Under the pieces are notes generated by a model. That model searched no databases. It was not told the DNA's origin and saw only the letters and a program-made list of their open reading frames with translations. Source: Cellulomonas sp. Leaf334 (GTDB taxonomy: Bacteria; Actinomycetota; Actinomycetes; Actinomycetales; Cellulomonadaceae). Taken from it: DNA of 64,000 nucleotides. How positions within the stretch are numbered: the stretch's first letter is position 1; each line of letters opens with the position of its first letter. The translations under genes were made by a program, and so were the position numbers. The stretch covers positions 974,569 through 1,038,568 of the forward strand of contig NZ_LMOO01000001.1 of NCBI RefSeq assembly GCF_001424195.1, in the 5' to 3' direction. This document shows positions 28,308-36,327 of this stretch, piece by piece.

Positions 28308-29252
28308 GTGACCACGATCCTGCTGCCCACGACGATGTCCGACGACCCGACGCTGCCCGAGGACGTCCGGGTGGTGCGCTACGACGTTCACGAGCCGGTC
28401 CCCGCGGACGCCCTCGACGCCGAGGTCCTCGTGCTCTGGGGCAACGAACCGGAGCAGACCGCCGACGCCGCCCGCCGCCTCACGCACCTGCGCTGGGTGC
28501 AGACGCTCGCGGCAGGTCCGGACGCGGCGCTCGCGGCCGGGTTCGCCGACGACGTCGTCCTCACGTCCGGCCGTGGCCTGCACGACGGACCGGTCGCGGA
28601 GCACACCCTGGCCCTCGTGCTGGCGGCGGCCCGGCGGATCCCGGACCTCGTCCGTGCGCAGGGTGAGCACCGGTGGGCCGGTGAGCTCGGTGGCATGCAG
28701 GAGGCGCAGCCCGGCCAGGCGTTCCGGACGCTCGACGGGGCGCACGTGCTCATCTGGGGCTTCGGGTCGATCGCCGCCCGCCTCGCTCCCCTGCTCAGCG
28801 CCCTGGGCGCCCAGGTCACGGGCGTCGCGACCGCCGCGGGCGACCGGCACGGCTTCCCGGTCGTCTCGGCGTTCGACCTGCCCGACCACCTGCCGCACAC
28901 CGACGTCCTGATCTCGTTGCTGCCCGCCACCGACCAGACCCGGCACGCGGTCGACGCCGGCGTCCTGGCCCTCCTGCCTGCGCGCGCGTGGGTGGTCAAC
29001 GTGGGCCGCGGCGCGACGCTCGACGAGTCCGCGCTGCTCGACGCCCTGCGGTCCGACCGGCTCGCGGGCGCCGCTCTCGACGTGTTCGAGACCGAACCCC
29101 TCCCGGCCGGCTCCCCGCTGTGGGACGAGCCACGCCTCCTGATCAGCCCGCACGCCGCGGGCGGGCGGCCGAGGGGCGCCGGCGACCTGGTGGCCGCGAA
29201 CCTTGCCGCGTTCCTCGCCGGTGGCGAGCTCCGCAACGTCGTCGCGCGCTAG
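28308..29252 (+). CDS. D-2-hydroxyacid dehydrogenase family protein
   Basis: A 314-residue NAD-dependent oxidoreductase of the D-isomer-specific 2-hydroxyacid dehydrogenase family. The substrate domain flanks a Rossmann domain that starts [20 protein letters not shown] (about 143-162). Note WGFGSIA rather than the usual GxGxxG spacing. [18 protein letters not shown] (about 230-247) and [15 protein letters not shown] are typical, and the catalytic His is in SPHAAG. The substrate is not determinable. The stop codon shares a CTAG tetranucleotide with the convergent mutM stop. Confidence 0.87.
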   Translation: MTTILLPTTMSDDPTLPEDVRVVRYDVHEPVPADALDAEVLVLWGNEPEQTADAARRLTHLRWVQTLAAGPDAALAAGFADDVVLTSGRGLHDGPVAEHTLALVLAAARRIPDLVRAQGEHRWAGELGGMQEAQPGQAFRTLDGAHVLIWGFGSIAARLAPLLSALGAQVTGVATAAGDRHGFPVVSAFDLPDHLPHTDVLISLLPATDQTRHAVDAGVLALLPARAWVVNVGRGATLDESALLDALRSDRLAGAALDVFETEPLPAGSPLWDEPRLLISPHAAGGRPRGAGDLVAANLAAFLAGGELRNVVAR

Positions 29253-30151
29253 AACCGACCGCGGCGCGGGCGCGGCTGGCAGCGCGGGCAGCTGTACGAG
29301 GAGCGGTTCATGAACTCGTCGCGACGCACCGGTGTGCCGCAGCGGGGGCACGGCCGGCCCTCCTGCCCGTACACGGCCAGCGAGCGGTCGAAGTACCCGG
29401 AGGCTCCGTTCACGTTGACGTAGAGCGCGTCGAAGCTGGTCCCACCCTGCACGAGCGCCTCGGTCATCACCTCGGCAGCACCGTCGAGGGCTCGCTCGAC
29501 CTCGGCACGGCGCAGCGTCTCCGTCGGCCGCGCGTAGTGCAGCTGCGCCCGCCAGAGGCCCTCGTCGGCGTAGATGTTCCCGATCCCGGACACGACGGTC
29601 TGGTCGAGGAGCGCCCGCTTGATGCCGGTCCTGCGCCGGCGCACCGCTGCGACGAGCGCCGCCCGGTCGAGCACCGGGTCGAGGAGATCGCGGGCGATGT
29701 GCGCGACGGGCTCCGGGACCACCGGCAGCGCCGACCCGAGCCCACCCGGTGCACCGTCCGGCGTCGGGACGAGGTCAGGGACGCTCAGGTGCCCGAACGT
29801 GCGCTGGTCCACGAAGTCCAGGGCGGACCCGTCGTCGAGGTCGAGGCGGACACGCAGGTGCGGGTGCTCCGGTCGTGCCGCTCCCGCGTCGCGCACGAGC
29901 AGCTGACCGCTCATGCCCAGGTGGGCCATCAGGGCGTCGTCGTCCTCGTCGAGCAGCAGCCACAGGAACTTGCCGCGCCGGACGGCGGCCTCCAGGCGTC
30001 GACCGCGCAGCCGTCCCGCGAAGTCCAGCGGCCCGTCGACGTGGCGGCGCACGCTGTAGTCGCGCCGCACCTCCACCCCGGTGACCGTGCGGCCCAGCAC
30101 GTGCCGTGCCAGCCCGTCCCGGACGGTCTCGACCTCGGGCAGCTCGGGCAC
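29249..30151 (-). CDS. mutM: Formamidopyrimidine-DNA glycosylase MutM (Fpg)
   Basis: Removes 8-oxoguanine and formamidopyrimidines. After Met removal the catalytic Pro is residue 2 of [20 protein letters not shown], with Glu3 and a Lys at 61 in [10 protein letters not shown]. The helix-two-turn-helix has [17 protein letters not shown], and a C-terminal zinc finger CPRCG...CPRCQ ends the 300 residues. Start GTG 30151 is set by the catalytic N-terminus, since the upstream open frame is non-coding. It begins one base after the rnc stop. Confidence 0.96.
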   Translation of the reverse strand: MPELPEVETVRDGLARHVLGRTVTGVEVRRDYSVRRHVDGPLDFAGRLRGRRLEAAVRRGKFLWLLLDEDDDALMAHLGMSGQLLVRDAGAARPEHPHLRVRLDLDDGSALDFVDQRTFGHLSVPDLVPTPDGAPGGLGSALPVVPEPVAHIARDLLDPVLDRAALVAAVRRRRTGIKRALLDQTVVSGIGNIYADEGLWRAQLHYARPTETLRRAEVERALDGAAEVMTEALVQGGTSFDALYVNVNGASGYFDRSLAVYGQEGRPCPRCGTPVRRDEFMNRSSYSCPRCQPRPRRGRF

Positions 30152-30152
30152 G

Positions 30153-30845
30153 TCAGGGCTGCAGCTGTGCGGCGAGCACCCGGTACGCGTCCGCTGCGGC
30201 GTCCTGCTCCGCGAGCTTCTTGGCGGGGCCGACGCCGACGCCACGCGGCTCCCCGGCGACGATCGCGCGGGCCGTGAACGTGCGGGAGTGGTCGGGACCC
30301 TCACCGGTGACGTCGTAGCTCGGCGCACCGAGGCCCAGGGCCGCGGACAGCTCCTGCAGCGACGTCTTCCAGTCCAGGCCGGCGCCGAGCTCCGCCGCGG
30401 CGACCAGCGACGGACCGACCAGACGCTCGACGACCGCGCGGGCGGTCTCGACGCCGTGGTTCAGGTAGACGGCGCCGAACACGGCCTCGAGCGTGTCGGA
30501 CAGGATCGAGTCCTTGTCCCGTCCCCCCGTCGACAGCTCGCCCTTGCCGAGCAGCACGTAGTCACCCAGGTCGAGGTCCCGCGCGACGAGCGCCAGCGCA
30601 CGCTGCGACACCGTGGCGGCCCGCATCTTCGCGAGCGCACCTTCCGGCAGGTCCGGGTGCGCGCGGTACAGCGACTCGGTGACGACCAGCCCGAGCACCG
30701 CGTCCCCGAGGAACTCGAGCCGTTCGTTGGTGGGGATGCCCCCGGCCTCGTGCGCGAACGAGCGGTGCGTCAGGGCAAGCACGAGAAGCTCGGGGTCCAG
30801 ACGGACCCCGAGCTTCTCGTGCAACAGCTCTGCCGCCGCACTCAC
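30153..30845 (-). CDS. rnc: Ribonuclease III
   Basis: Double-strand-specific endoribonuclease that processes rRNA precursors and regulates mRNAs. The 230 residues show the signature [12 protein letters not shown] (40-51), the second acidic cluster [18 protein letters not shown] and a C-terminal double-stranded-RNA-binding domain (about 155-228) with [19 protein letters not shown] 30845 starts the family core. Codons 8-23 encode an almost perfect RNA hairpin that could be a self-cleavage site. It sits in the conserved yceD-rpmF-rnc-mutM order. Confidence 0.96.
   Translation of the reverse strand: MSAAAELLHEKLGVRLDPELLVLALTHRSFAHEAGGIPTNERLEFLGDAVLGLVVTESLYRAHPDLPEGALAKMRAATVSQRALALVARDLDLGDYVLLGKGELSTGGRDKDSILSDTLEAVFGAVYLNHGVETARAVVERLVGPSLVAAAELGAGLDWKTSLQELSAALGLGAPSYDVTGEGPDHSRTFTARAIVAGEPRGVGVGPAKKLAEQDAAADAYRVLAAQLQP
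30779..30822 (-). promoter_or_regulatory. 20-bp perfect RNA hairpin in the 5' coding part of rnc
   Basis: The arms 30779-30798 and 30803-30822 are exact inverted complements of 20 bases with a 4-base loop (30799-30802), within codons 8-23 of rnc. In the mRNA this is a two-turn double helix, the length RNase III prefers. It resembles the autoregulatory cleavage sites known in rnc transcripts of E. coli (leader) and Streptomyces coelicolor (absB). Confidence 0.8.
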
Positions 30846-30891
30846 GCCGGTCCTCCGGTCATCGAATGCTCCACGGCAGACTGGCGAAGGC

Positions 30892-31089
30892 TCAGCGAAC
30901 CTCGAACTCGGTACGCACGGCCTCGGCGTAGGCACGGCCCTTGTAGGTGCCGCACGACGGGCACGCCGTGTGCGGCATCTTGTTGGCCTTGCACTGCGGG
31001 CACGTGTGGAGCGTCGTGGCAGTGGTCTTCCACTGCGACCGACGCGCACGGGTGTTGCTGCGCGACATCTTGCGCTTCGGAACAGCCAC
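30892..31089 (-). CDS. rpmF: 50S ribosomal protein L32
   Basis: The 65-residue L32 begins [20 protein letters not shown] and has a four-cysteine zinc ribbon (Cys30, Cys33, Cys43, Cys46). Retention of all four cysteines makes this the zinc-binding form. It lies 2 bases after the yceD stop and 46 bases before rnc. Confidence 0.97.
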   Translation of the reverse strand: MAVPKRKMSRSNTRARRSQWKTTATTLHTCPQCKANKMPHTACPSCGTYKGRAYAEAVRTEFEVR

Positions 31090-31091
31090 GG

Positions 31092-31670
31092 CTAGCTCTC
31101 TTTCGTCTCGTCGTTCGAACCCAGCAGGCTGCCCAGAGCGGACCAGCGGGGGTCAAGCGTCTCATGCGAGTGGTCAGGGTCGTCCGCCAGCCGCGCTCCA
31201 CACTCGGAGCACAGGCCGGGGCAGTCGGGACGGCACAGCGGCTGGAACGGCAGAGCCGGCACGACCGTGTCCCGCAGCGCAGGTTCCAGGTCGACCAGGT
31301 CGCCCTCGAGCTCGCGCACGTCCTCCTCGTCGTCGCCGTCCTCGACCGCGACGGCCGCGCGCTCGGGGTAGACGTAGAGCTCCGTGAGCGAGACGTCGAC
31401 GTTCTCGACGACCTCACCCAGGCAGCGCACGCACTCCCCGATCGCCCGACCACGGACGGATCCGGTGACCAGGACCCCCTCCATGACCGCCTCGAGCCGC
31501 AGATCCAGCTCGACGTCGGTCCCGGTGGGGATGCCGATCACGTCGGTCCCGAGATCTTCCGGGGCACCCACGGTGCGCTGCACGGTCCTCGTCGATCCCG
31601 GACGTCGACCGAGCTCGTGCGAATCGAGCACGAACGGCGAACGGGGATCGAGGTGAACAGGGCGCGGCAC
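31092..31670 (-). CDS. YceD family protein (DUF177)
   Basis: A conserved partner of rpmF; homologues are implicated in 23S rRNA accumulation in bacteria and plants. The 192 residues from GTG 31670 (preceded by GAGGGG) have Cys80/Cys83 in GECVRCLGEV, four later cysteines (146, 150, 154, 157) in a CRPDCPGLCSECG zinc-like cluster and the terminal DPRWSAL motif (173-179). The frame is open to 31790, but that part lacks family sequence. Confidence 0.9.
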   Translation of the reverse strand: MPRPVHLDPRSPFVLDSHELGRRPGSTRTVQRTVGAPEDLGTDVIGIPTGTDVELDLRLEAVMEGVLVTGSVRGRAIGECVRCLGEVVENVDVSLTELYVYPERAAVAVEDGDDEEDVRELEGDLVDLEPALRDTVVPALPFQPLCRPDCPGLCSECGARLADDPDHSHETLDPRWSALGSLLGSNDETKES

Positions 31671-31779
31671 GGCCAGGGTCCCCTCGTTGATCTCGGTCCA
31701 GCCATGAGCGGCAGAACCAACGGATAACTCTACGGCACAGGTCAGGGGCCACCCAAATCCTCGACGAGTGGCGCAGGTC

Positions 31780-32271
31780 TCAGCTCTCATCGGCCCCCAG
31801 GCGCCCCGCGAGCTTGGCCCGACCCGCCTGCACCTGGCTCAGCACCTTGCCCAGGTCGATCTCGAAGTCCGCCAGCCGGCGGTCGCAGTAGTCGTCAGCG
31901 TCCCGCTGGAGACCGTCGGCCACGCGCTCGGCCTCCGCGACCAGCTCCGCGGCGCGCTCCTGCGCGGCGACCACCACGGCCTCCCGGTCGACGAGGGCCG
32001 CAGCCTGCTCACGCGCGCGCGCCAGCAACGCGTCGGCGTCCGCCTGCGCGACCGACCGCGCGGAGTCCGCGTCGGCCAGCACCTCGTCGGCCCGCGAGAG
32101 CTGGCTGGGCAGCACGTCGCGCGCCTGGTCCACCAGGTCCAGCAGCTCGGCGCGGTTCACCAGCACCGACGACGACATCGGCATCGCCCGGGCGTTCGCG
32201 ACCGCCGACGCGATCGCGTCCAGCACGCCGGTGAGGCCCTCGGGCCTGGTGGTCGGGTCCTCGTCGGTCAT
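31780..32271 (-). CDS. Coiled-coil protein, DivIVA-like
   Basis: A 163-residue protein, strongly helical from about residue 40 to 150, with heptad-like Ala/Leu/Glu/Arg repeats (such as LLARAREQAAALVDREAVVV) and no membrane segment. Short coiled-coil proteins of this type lie next to coaD in many actinomycetes and are often named DivIVA-like or ATP-synthase-B-like because of composition. The function is unproven. Its ATG overlaps the coaD stop by ATGA (32268-32271). Confidence 0.75.
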   Translation of the reverse strand: MTDEDPTTRPEGLTGVLDAIASAVANARAMPMSSSVLVNRAELLDLVDQARDVLPSQLSRADEVLADADSARSVAQADADALLARAREQAAALVDREAVVVAAQERAAELVAEAERVADGLQRDADDYCDRRLADFEIDLGKVLSQVQAGRAKLAGRLGADES

Positions 32272-32756
32272 CCTGCGTCCCCTCCTCGTAGTGCTGCCCG
32301 CACCGCGTCCGCCACGCCGGCCGGAACCAGGTCGTCGATCGGACCGCCGTGGCGCGCCACGTCCTTGACCAGCGACGACGCGATGTGCGCCAGCGCCTGG
32401 TCGCCGACCACGAACACGGTCTCGACACCCGACAGGTGCCGGTTCATCAGCGCCATCGGCAGCTCCGCGTCGAAGTCGGCACCACCGCGCAGCCCCTTGA
32501 CGACGGCGACGGCACCCACCGTACGGACGAAGTCGGCGAGCAGCCCGTCGACGGCCTCGACCCGGACCCCGTCGACGTCCGCGAGCGCCGAACGCGCCAG
32601 GGCGACCCGTACCTCGACCGGGAGCAACGACGCCTTCGACGAGTTCCGTGCGACACCGACGACGACCTCGTCGAACATCGAGCGAGCACGGAGAACGACA
32701 TCCACGTGCCCGAGCGTGAGGGGGTCGAAGGACCCGGGGCAGACGGCAGTGGTCAC
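32268..32756 (-). CDS. coaD: Phosphopantetheine adenylyltransferase CoaD
   Basis: Converts 4'-phosphopantetheine and ATP to dephospho-CoA. The 162 residues begin MTTAVCPGSFDPLTLGHVDV, with the TxGH nucleotidyltransferase motif at 14-17. KGLRGGADFDAELPMALMNR, FVVGDQALAHIASSLVK and the terminal GGP region complete the family pattern. GTG 32756 is chosen because it gives the standard N-terminus. It is divergent from an acetyltransferase gene across 65 bases. Confidence 0.96.
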   Translation of the reverse strand: MTTAVCPGSFDPLTLGHVDVVLRARSMFDEVVVGVARNSSKASLLPVEVRVALARSALADVDGVRVEAVDGLLADFVRTVGAVAVVKGLRGGADFDAELPMALMNRHLSGVETVFVVGDQALAHIASSLVKDVARHGGPIDDLVPAGVADAVRAALRGGDAG

Positions 32757-32821
32757 CCGGTCAGGGTAGGCCAGCGCCCCGTCGCGACCACCGGAACGCG
32801 CGGCAGCCCTACGCTCGAACC

Positions 32822-33466
32822 ATGCCTGGCGACGTCGTCCTGGACCCCGCGACCGCGGTCGACTCCCCCGCGATCCGCACGCTCCTTGCCCGCGCCTACC
32901 GCACGAACCCGCTGATGACGTGGGCGCTGCCCGACCTCGCCACCCGCGACGACGCCTGCGCCGCCTGGCTCGGGCCGTCCGTCGACCGCTACCTGGCGGC
33001 CGGTCGCGTGGACGTCGCCCGGCTCGACGGTCGGGTGGTCGGTGTGGCCGCGTGGCGGCTGCCCGGAGCCGTGGCGCCGCCGGACACGCTGCCCTCCCCG
33101 GCGGGTGTGCTCGCCGCGCTCGTGGGCCGTACGCGGGCCGACGAGATCCTGACCGCCCTCGGTTCCGCGGCATCTCTCGCACCGACCGGCCCGGCCGCGT
33201 ACCTCAACTACCTCGCGGTCGACCCGGACCTGCAGGGGCGGGCGATCGGCCGGTCCCTCGTCGAGTCGGGCATCGCCTCAGCGTCGGACCTCGGAGTCGG
33301 CACCTACCTAGGGACGACGGACCCGCGGAACGTGCCGTTCTACGAGCGGCTGGGGTACGCCGAGGCGGGCGCGGTGACGCTCGGGCCTGACGGGCCGGTG
33401 CTCACCGTGCTGCACCGCGGTCAGGACCCGGACAGCTCCGCGAACCACATGACGGTGTCCCCGTAG
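32822..33466 (+). CDS. GNAT-family N-acetyltransferase
   Basis: A 214-residue acetyl-CoA-dependent acetyltransferase. The acceptor side is N-terminal (MTWALPDLATRD), followed by GRVVGVAAWRLPG. The acetyl-CoA-binding motif A lies at LNYLAVDPDLQGRAIGRSLV (about 128-147), and the C-terminal NVPFYERLGYAEAG is characteristic. The substrate is unknown. Its last 46 bases overlap the 3' end of the convergent rsmD gene. Confidence 0.87.
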   Translation: MPGDVVLDPATAVDSPAIRTLLARAYRTNPLMTWALPDLATRDDACAAWLGPSVDRYLAAGRVDVARLDGRVVGVAAWRLPGAVAPPDTLPSPAGVLAALVGRTRADEILTALGSAASLAPTGPAAYLNYLAVDPDLQGRAIGRSLVESGIASASDLGVGTYLGTTDPRNVPFYERLGYAEAGAVTLGPDGPVLTVLHRGQDPDSSANHMTVSP

Positions 33467-33978
33467 GCACGCCGGTCGAAGCGGACCAGTGCCGTCGGCC
33501 AGGTCGGCTCCGGCGTCCGGGACGCGCGCTCGACGACGACGACCGCGTGGGCGGACAATCCCGGGCCGACGCCGCCCAGCACCGCGGCCAGGTCCTCCTC
33601 CGGGAGGTCGTACGGCGGGTCGACGAGCACGAGGTCCCACGGTGCGACGGCCGCACGCTGGGAGAATCGCTCGGCCTTCTCGGCGACCACCTGCACCGTG
33701 GCCGCCAGCCCGAGCGTCGTCACGTTGCGCCGGCACACGTCGGCGGCGTCCCGGGCCGCCTCGACCAGTGTCACGTGCGCGGCGCCGCGGCTCGCGGCCT
33801 CGATGCCGAGCGCCCCCGAGCCCGCGTACAGGTCGAGCACCCGGGCTCCGTCGACCACGTCGAGGTGCTCCAGGCGGGAGAACAGCGCCTCGCGGACACG
33901 TTCGCTCGTCGGTCGGGTACCCGCACGTGGCACGGCGAGCGTCCGCCCGCCGACCGTCCCGGCGACGACCCGGGTCAC
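33421..33978 (-). CDS. rsmD: 16S rRNA (guanine966-N2)-methyltransferase RsmD
   Basis: Methylates G966 of 16S rRNA using SAM. The 185 residues have the leader VAGTVGGRTLAVPRAGTRPT, which contacts the rRNA, SAM motif I LDLYAGSGALGIEA (about 48-61) and the catalytic DPPY (120-123). Start GTG 33978 overlaps the stop of the membrane protein gene as GTGA. The family often sits with coaD, as here. Confidence 0.94.
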   Translation of the reverse strand: MTRVVAGTVGGRTLAVPRAGTRPTSERVREALFSRLEHLDVVDGARVLDLYAGSGALGIEAASRGAAHVTLVEAARDAADVCRRNVTTLGLAATVQVVAEKAERFSQRAAVAPWDLVLVDPPYDLPEEDLAAVLGGVGPGLSAHAVVVVERASRTPEPTWPTALVRFDRRAYGDTVMWFAELSGS

Positions 33979-35585
33979 CGGCGCGCTGCCCTCTCCTGCT
34001 CCTGGGCGTCCATCAGGGACTCCATCAGCGACCGCGTGCGGATGGACGAGGCGATCGCCACGGCGATGATGGACAGGACGATCTGCGCGTAGAGCAGGGG
34101 GGCGTTCACGGTTCGCAGCAGCACCGCGATCCACACCGGCAGCAGGCACAGGATGACGAGGTCCGGCCCGCGGGCGAGCACGGTCGCGACGCCCGTAGGC
34201 AGGGCACCCATCGGCGTCGAGACCAGGGCACCGCCCCAGTCGGGTGCCGGTCGGTAGGACCCCCGCACGGCAGCGGCCGCCCACACGGGTGTCGAGGCGA
34301 TCCCCAGCGCGATCCAGCCCGGCACGTCGGACGCCCACCGACCGACCGCCGCGAACGCGACCAGCGACCACAGGAGCATCGCCGCGGCGGGCACGACCAT
34401 CCGCAGGCGCCGGACGGTCTTCGCCTCGAGCGGCAGCAGCCGGTCCAGGATCGGCGCCATCTCGGCGCGCCGGGCACCCTCACCCGTCGCGCTCATCGCG
34501 ACCGACCCGGCGATGAGCACCGCGAACAGCACACCGATCGGGCTGGCGAGCTGCGGCACGGTGCTGACCAGGACGGGGACCAGCGCCGCGACGACGAGCT
34601 GCACGACGTGCCGGGCGGACCGGCGGAGCACCACCAGGTCGGCCGTGACCAGCGCGGACGCGGGGCCGCGTGCGGTGGTCAGGGGCGAGAGCCATCGGCG
34701 CACCGGTGCGGCCGCGCCGTCGGTCAGGGCCCGACCCAGCTCACGGGAGTCCATCGACACCACCGCACCGACCGCCTGCGTGGCCACCGAGCCGCTCTCC
34801 CGCAGCGTCCGGGACGGGATCCGGCCGAGCCGTCGGTCGACGACGACGGCGAGCGCCGCGACCACGGGGACGAGCCCGACCACGAACCACCAGGGCGCAC
34901 CCGGCACCTCGTCGACGGACCAGCCGACCCGCGCGAGGACCACGGCGGCGACCGGGGCGAGGAAGAGCAGGACGTCCCCGGCGAGCGCGAGCGAGCGCCG
35001 GGACACCCCCGCCGACTGACCGACCGCCGCGAGCAGGACGATCCCGACGGCGACGAGGGCCGCCGTCGTCGCCACCCGGGCGACGCGCAGACCCGGGTCG
35101 GCGAGCAGCCCGGCGTCCAGGAGCGCGACGAGGATCGCCGCGACGAAGCCGGCGAGCAGCGGGAGCCGTCGCGCCGCGGGGCGCAGGAGCCCACGACGGT
35201 CGACCGGCAGCGCGAGCCACCAGGCCGCCTCCGCTCCCCCGGCGCCGACGGGGCCGAGCCGGCCGGCGAGCGACAGGAGCGCACCCGCCAGCGCCACGAT
35301 GATGACCACGACGAGGGTCGCGAGGCTCAGCTGCAGCGGCGCCTCGACGTCGGGCGCCTCGGGCAGGGACGCGCGCATCGCCTGCGCGGCACCGAGGGCG
35401 ACAGCGACGCTGATCGCGATGCTGATGACCGCGTAGTACACGCCGCCCAGCAGCGAGCCGATGGTGGCACCGCCGCGGGAGTTGGCCGCCTGGGACGTGA
35501 ACCGGCGGATGCTCTTGGCGGACGGGACCTCACCGACCTCGAAGGGCTGGACCTCGGGCTCGTCGTCGTGGTCGGTCGTGGTCAC
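33975..35585 (-). CDS. DUF6297 family multi-pass membrane protein, ABC transporter permease-like
   Basis: A 536-residue membrane protein with an acidic N-terminal tail (about 1-45) and roughly 10-12 hydrophobic helices, in two halves separated by a long cytoplasmic stretch (about 260-330). It matches what I know of DUF6297, an actinobacterial family without assigned function. It overlaps the stop of the upstream ABC ATPase gene by GTGA, so the two are probably subunits of one transporter or a membrane-remodelling complex. The cargo is unknown. Confidence 0.8.
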   Translation of the reverse strand: MTTTDHDDEPEVQPFEVGEVPSAKSIRRFTSQAANSRGGATIGSLLGGVYYAVISIAISVAVALGAAQAMRASLPEAPDVEAPLQLSLATLVVVIIVALAGALLSLAGRLGPVGAGGAEAAWWLALPVDRRGLLRPAARRLPLLAGFVAAILVALLDAGLLADPGLRVARVATTAALVAVGIVLLAAVGQSAGVSRRSLALAGDVLLFLAPVAAVVLARVGWSVDEVPGAPWWFVVGLVPVVAALAVVVDRRLGRIPSRTLRESGSVATQAVGAVVSMDSRELGRALTDGAAAPVRRWLSPLTTARGPASALVTADLVVLRRSARHVVQLVVAALVPVLVSTVPQLASPIGVLFAVLIAGSVAMSATGEGARRAEMAPILDRLLPLEAKTVRRLRMVVPAAAMLLWSLVAFAAVGRWASDVPGWIALGIASTPVWAAAAVRGSYRPAPDWGGALVSTPMGALPTGVATVLARGPDLVILCLLPVWIAVLLRTVNAPLLYAQIVLSIIAVAIASSIRTRSLMESLMDAQEQERAARR

Positions 35586-36274
35586 GGGTTCTCCCGCGAG
35601 ATCAGGTCGGCCGCCTGGTCGGTGGGCAGCAGGCGCGTGACGTCGTCCGCGACGTGCACGGCCCGGTCGGCGACGGCGCGCAGCAGGTCGGGGTCGTGCG
35701 TGGCCAGGAGCACCGCACCGCCCGCCTCCTTCTCGGCGACGATGCGCGACGCGAGCCGGTCCCGCATCGCGCGGTCGAGCCGCTGCTCGGGTTCGTCGAG
35801 GACCAGGAGGGAGCGGGGACGGACGAAGCCCGCGGCCAGCAGCAGCCGACGTCGCTGACCCGACGAGAGCGCGACCGGCAGCGAGCGGGCGTGGTCGGTC
35901 AGCCCGAACTCGGCGAGCAGCCCGGCGACGACCTCCTGCGCACCGTGCACGCCGTGCCCGCGGGCGGTCAGGTACAGGTGCTCGGAGACCGTGAGGGCCG
36001 GGAAGTAGGCGTCGTCGTCGAGGACGCTGGCCACCTTCGTGCGGAAGGCGACGTCCCGCTCGTCGACGGGGTTGTCGAACACGCGCAGCGTGCCGCCGGA
36101 CGGTTCGAGCAGCCCGATCACGGCCCGCAGGACGGTCGACTTCCCGGAGCCGTTCGCTCCGACGAGAGCGACGACCTTGCCTGCTGCCAGCGTGAACGTC
36201 ACGGGTGCGCAGACGGGCGCCCCGCCGTAGCCGACGATCAGGTCCTGGGCGCGGATGACGGGCTTCTTGGGCAC
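35582..36274 (-). CDS. ABC transporter ATP-binding protein
   Basis: A 230-residue ATPase with Walker A GANGSGKS (39-46), signature LSSGQ (136-140), Walker B LLVLDEP (156-162) and H-loop ATHDPDLL. The region after the Q-loop reads SVLDDDAYFPALTVSEHL, typical of export-type ATPases of the Ccm/Yhi group. Start GTG 36274 is inferred from the family N-terminus (VIRAQDLIVGYGG). It pairs with the following DUF6297 protein. Confidence 0.9.
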   Translation of the reverse strand: MPKKPVIRAQDLIVGYGGAPVCAPVTFTLAAGKVVALVGANGSGKSTVLRAVIGLLEPSGGTLRVFDNPVDERDVAFRTKVASVLDDDAYFPALTVSEHLYLTARGHGVHGAQEVVAGLLAEFGLTDHARSLPVALSSGQRRRLLLAAGFVRPRSLLVLDEPEQRLDRAMRDRLASRIVAEKEAGGAVLLATHDPDLLRAVADRAVHVADDVTRLLPTDQAADLISRENP

Positions 36275-36327
36275 GTGCGCCAGGGTATGCGAGGTTGTGG
36301 CCCTCCGAGGCGGCCCCCGACGCAGGC

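Noticed and set aside
25767..29351. Antisense open frame of about 1,190 codons across cydD, cydC and the dehydrogenase
   Set aside because: It is the shadow of the cyd genes in high-GC DNA: His/Arg/Gly-rich without family sequence, and the sense frames are clear transporters.
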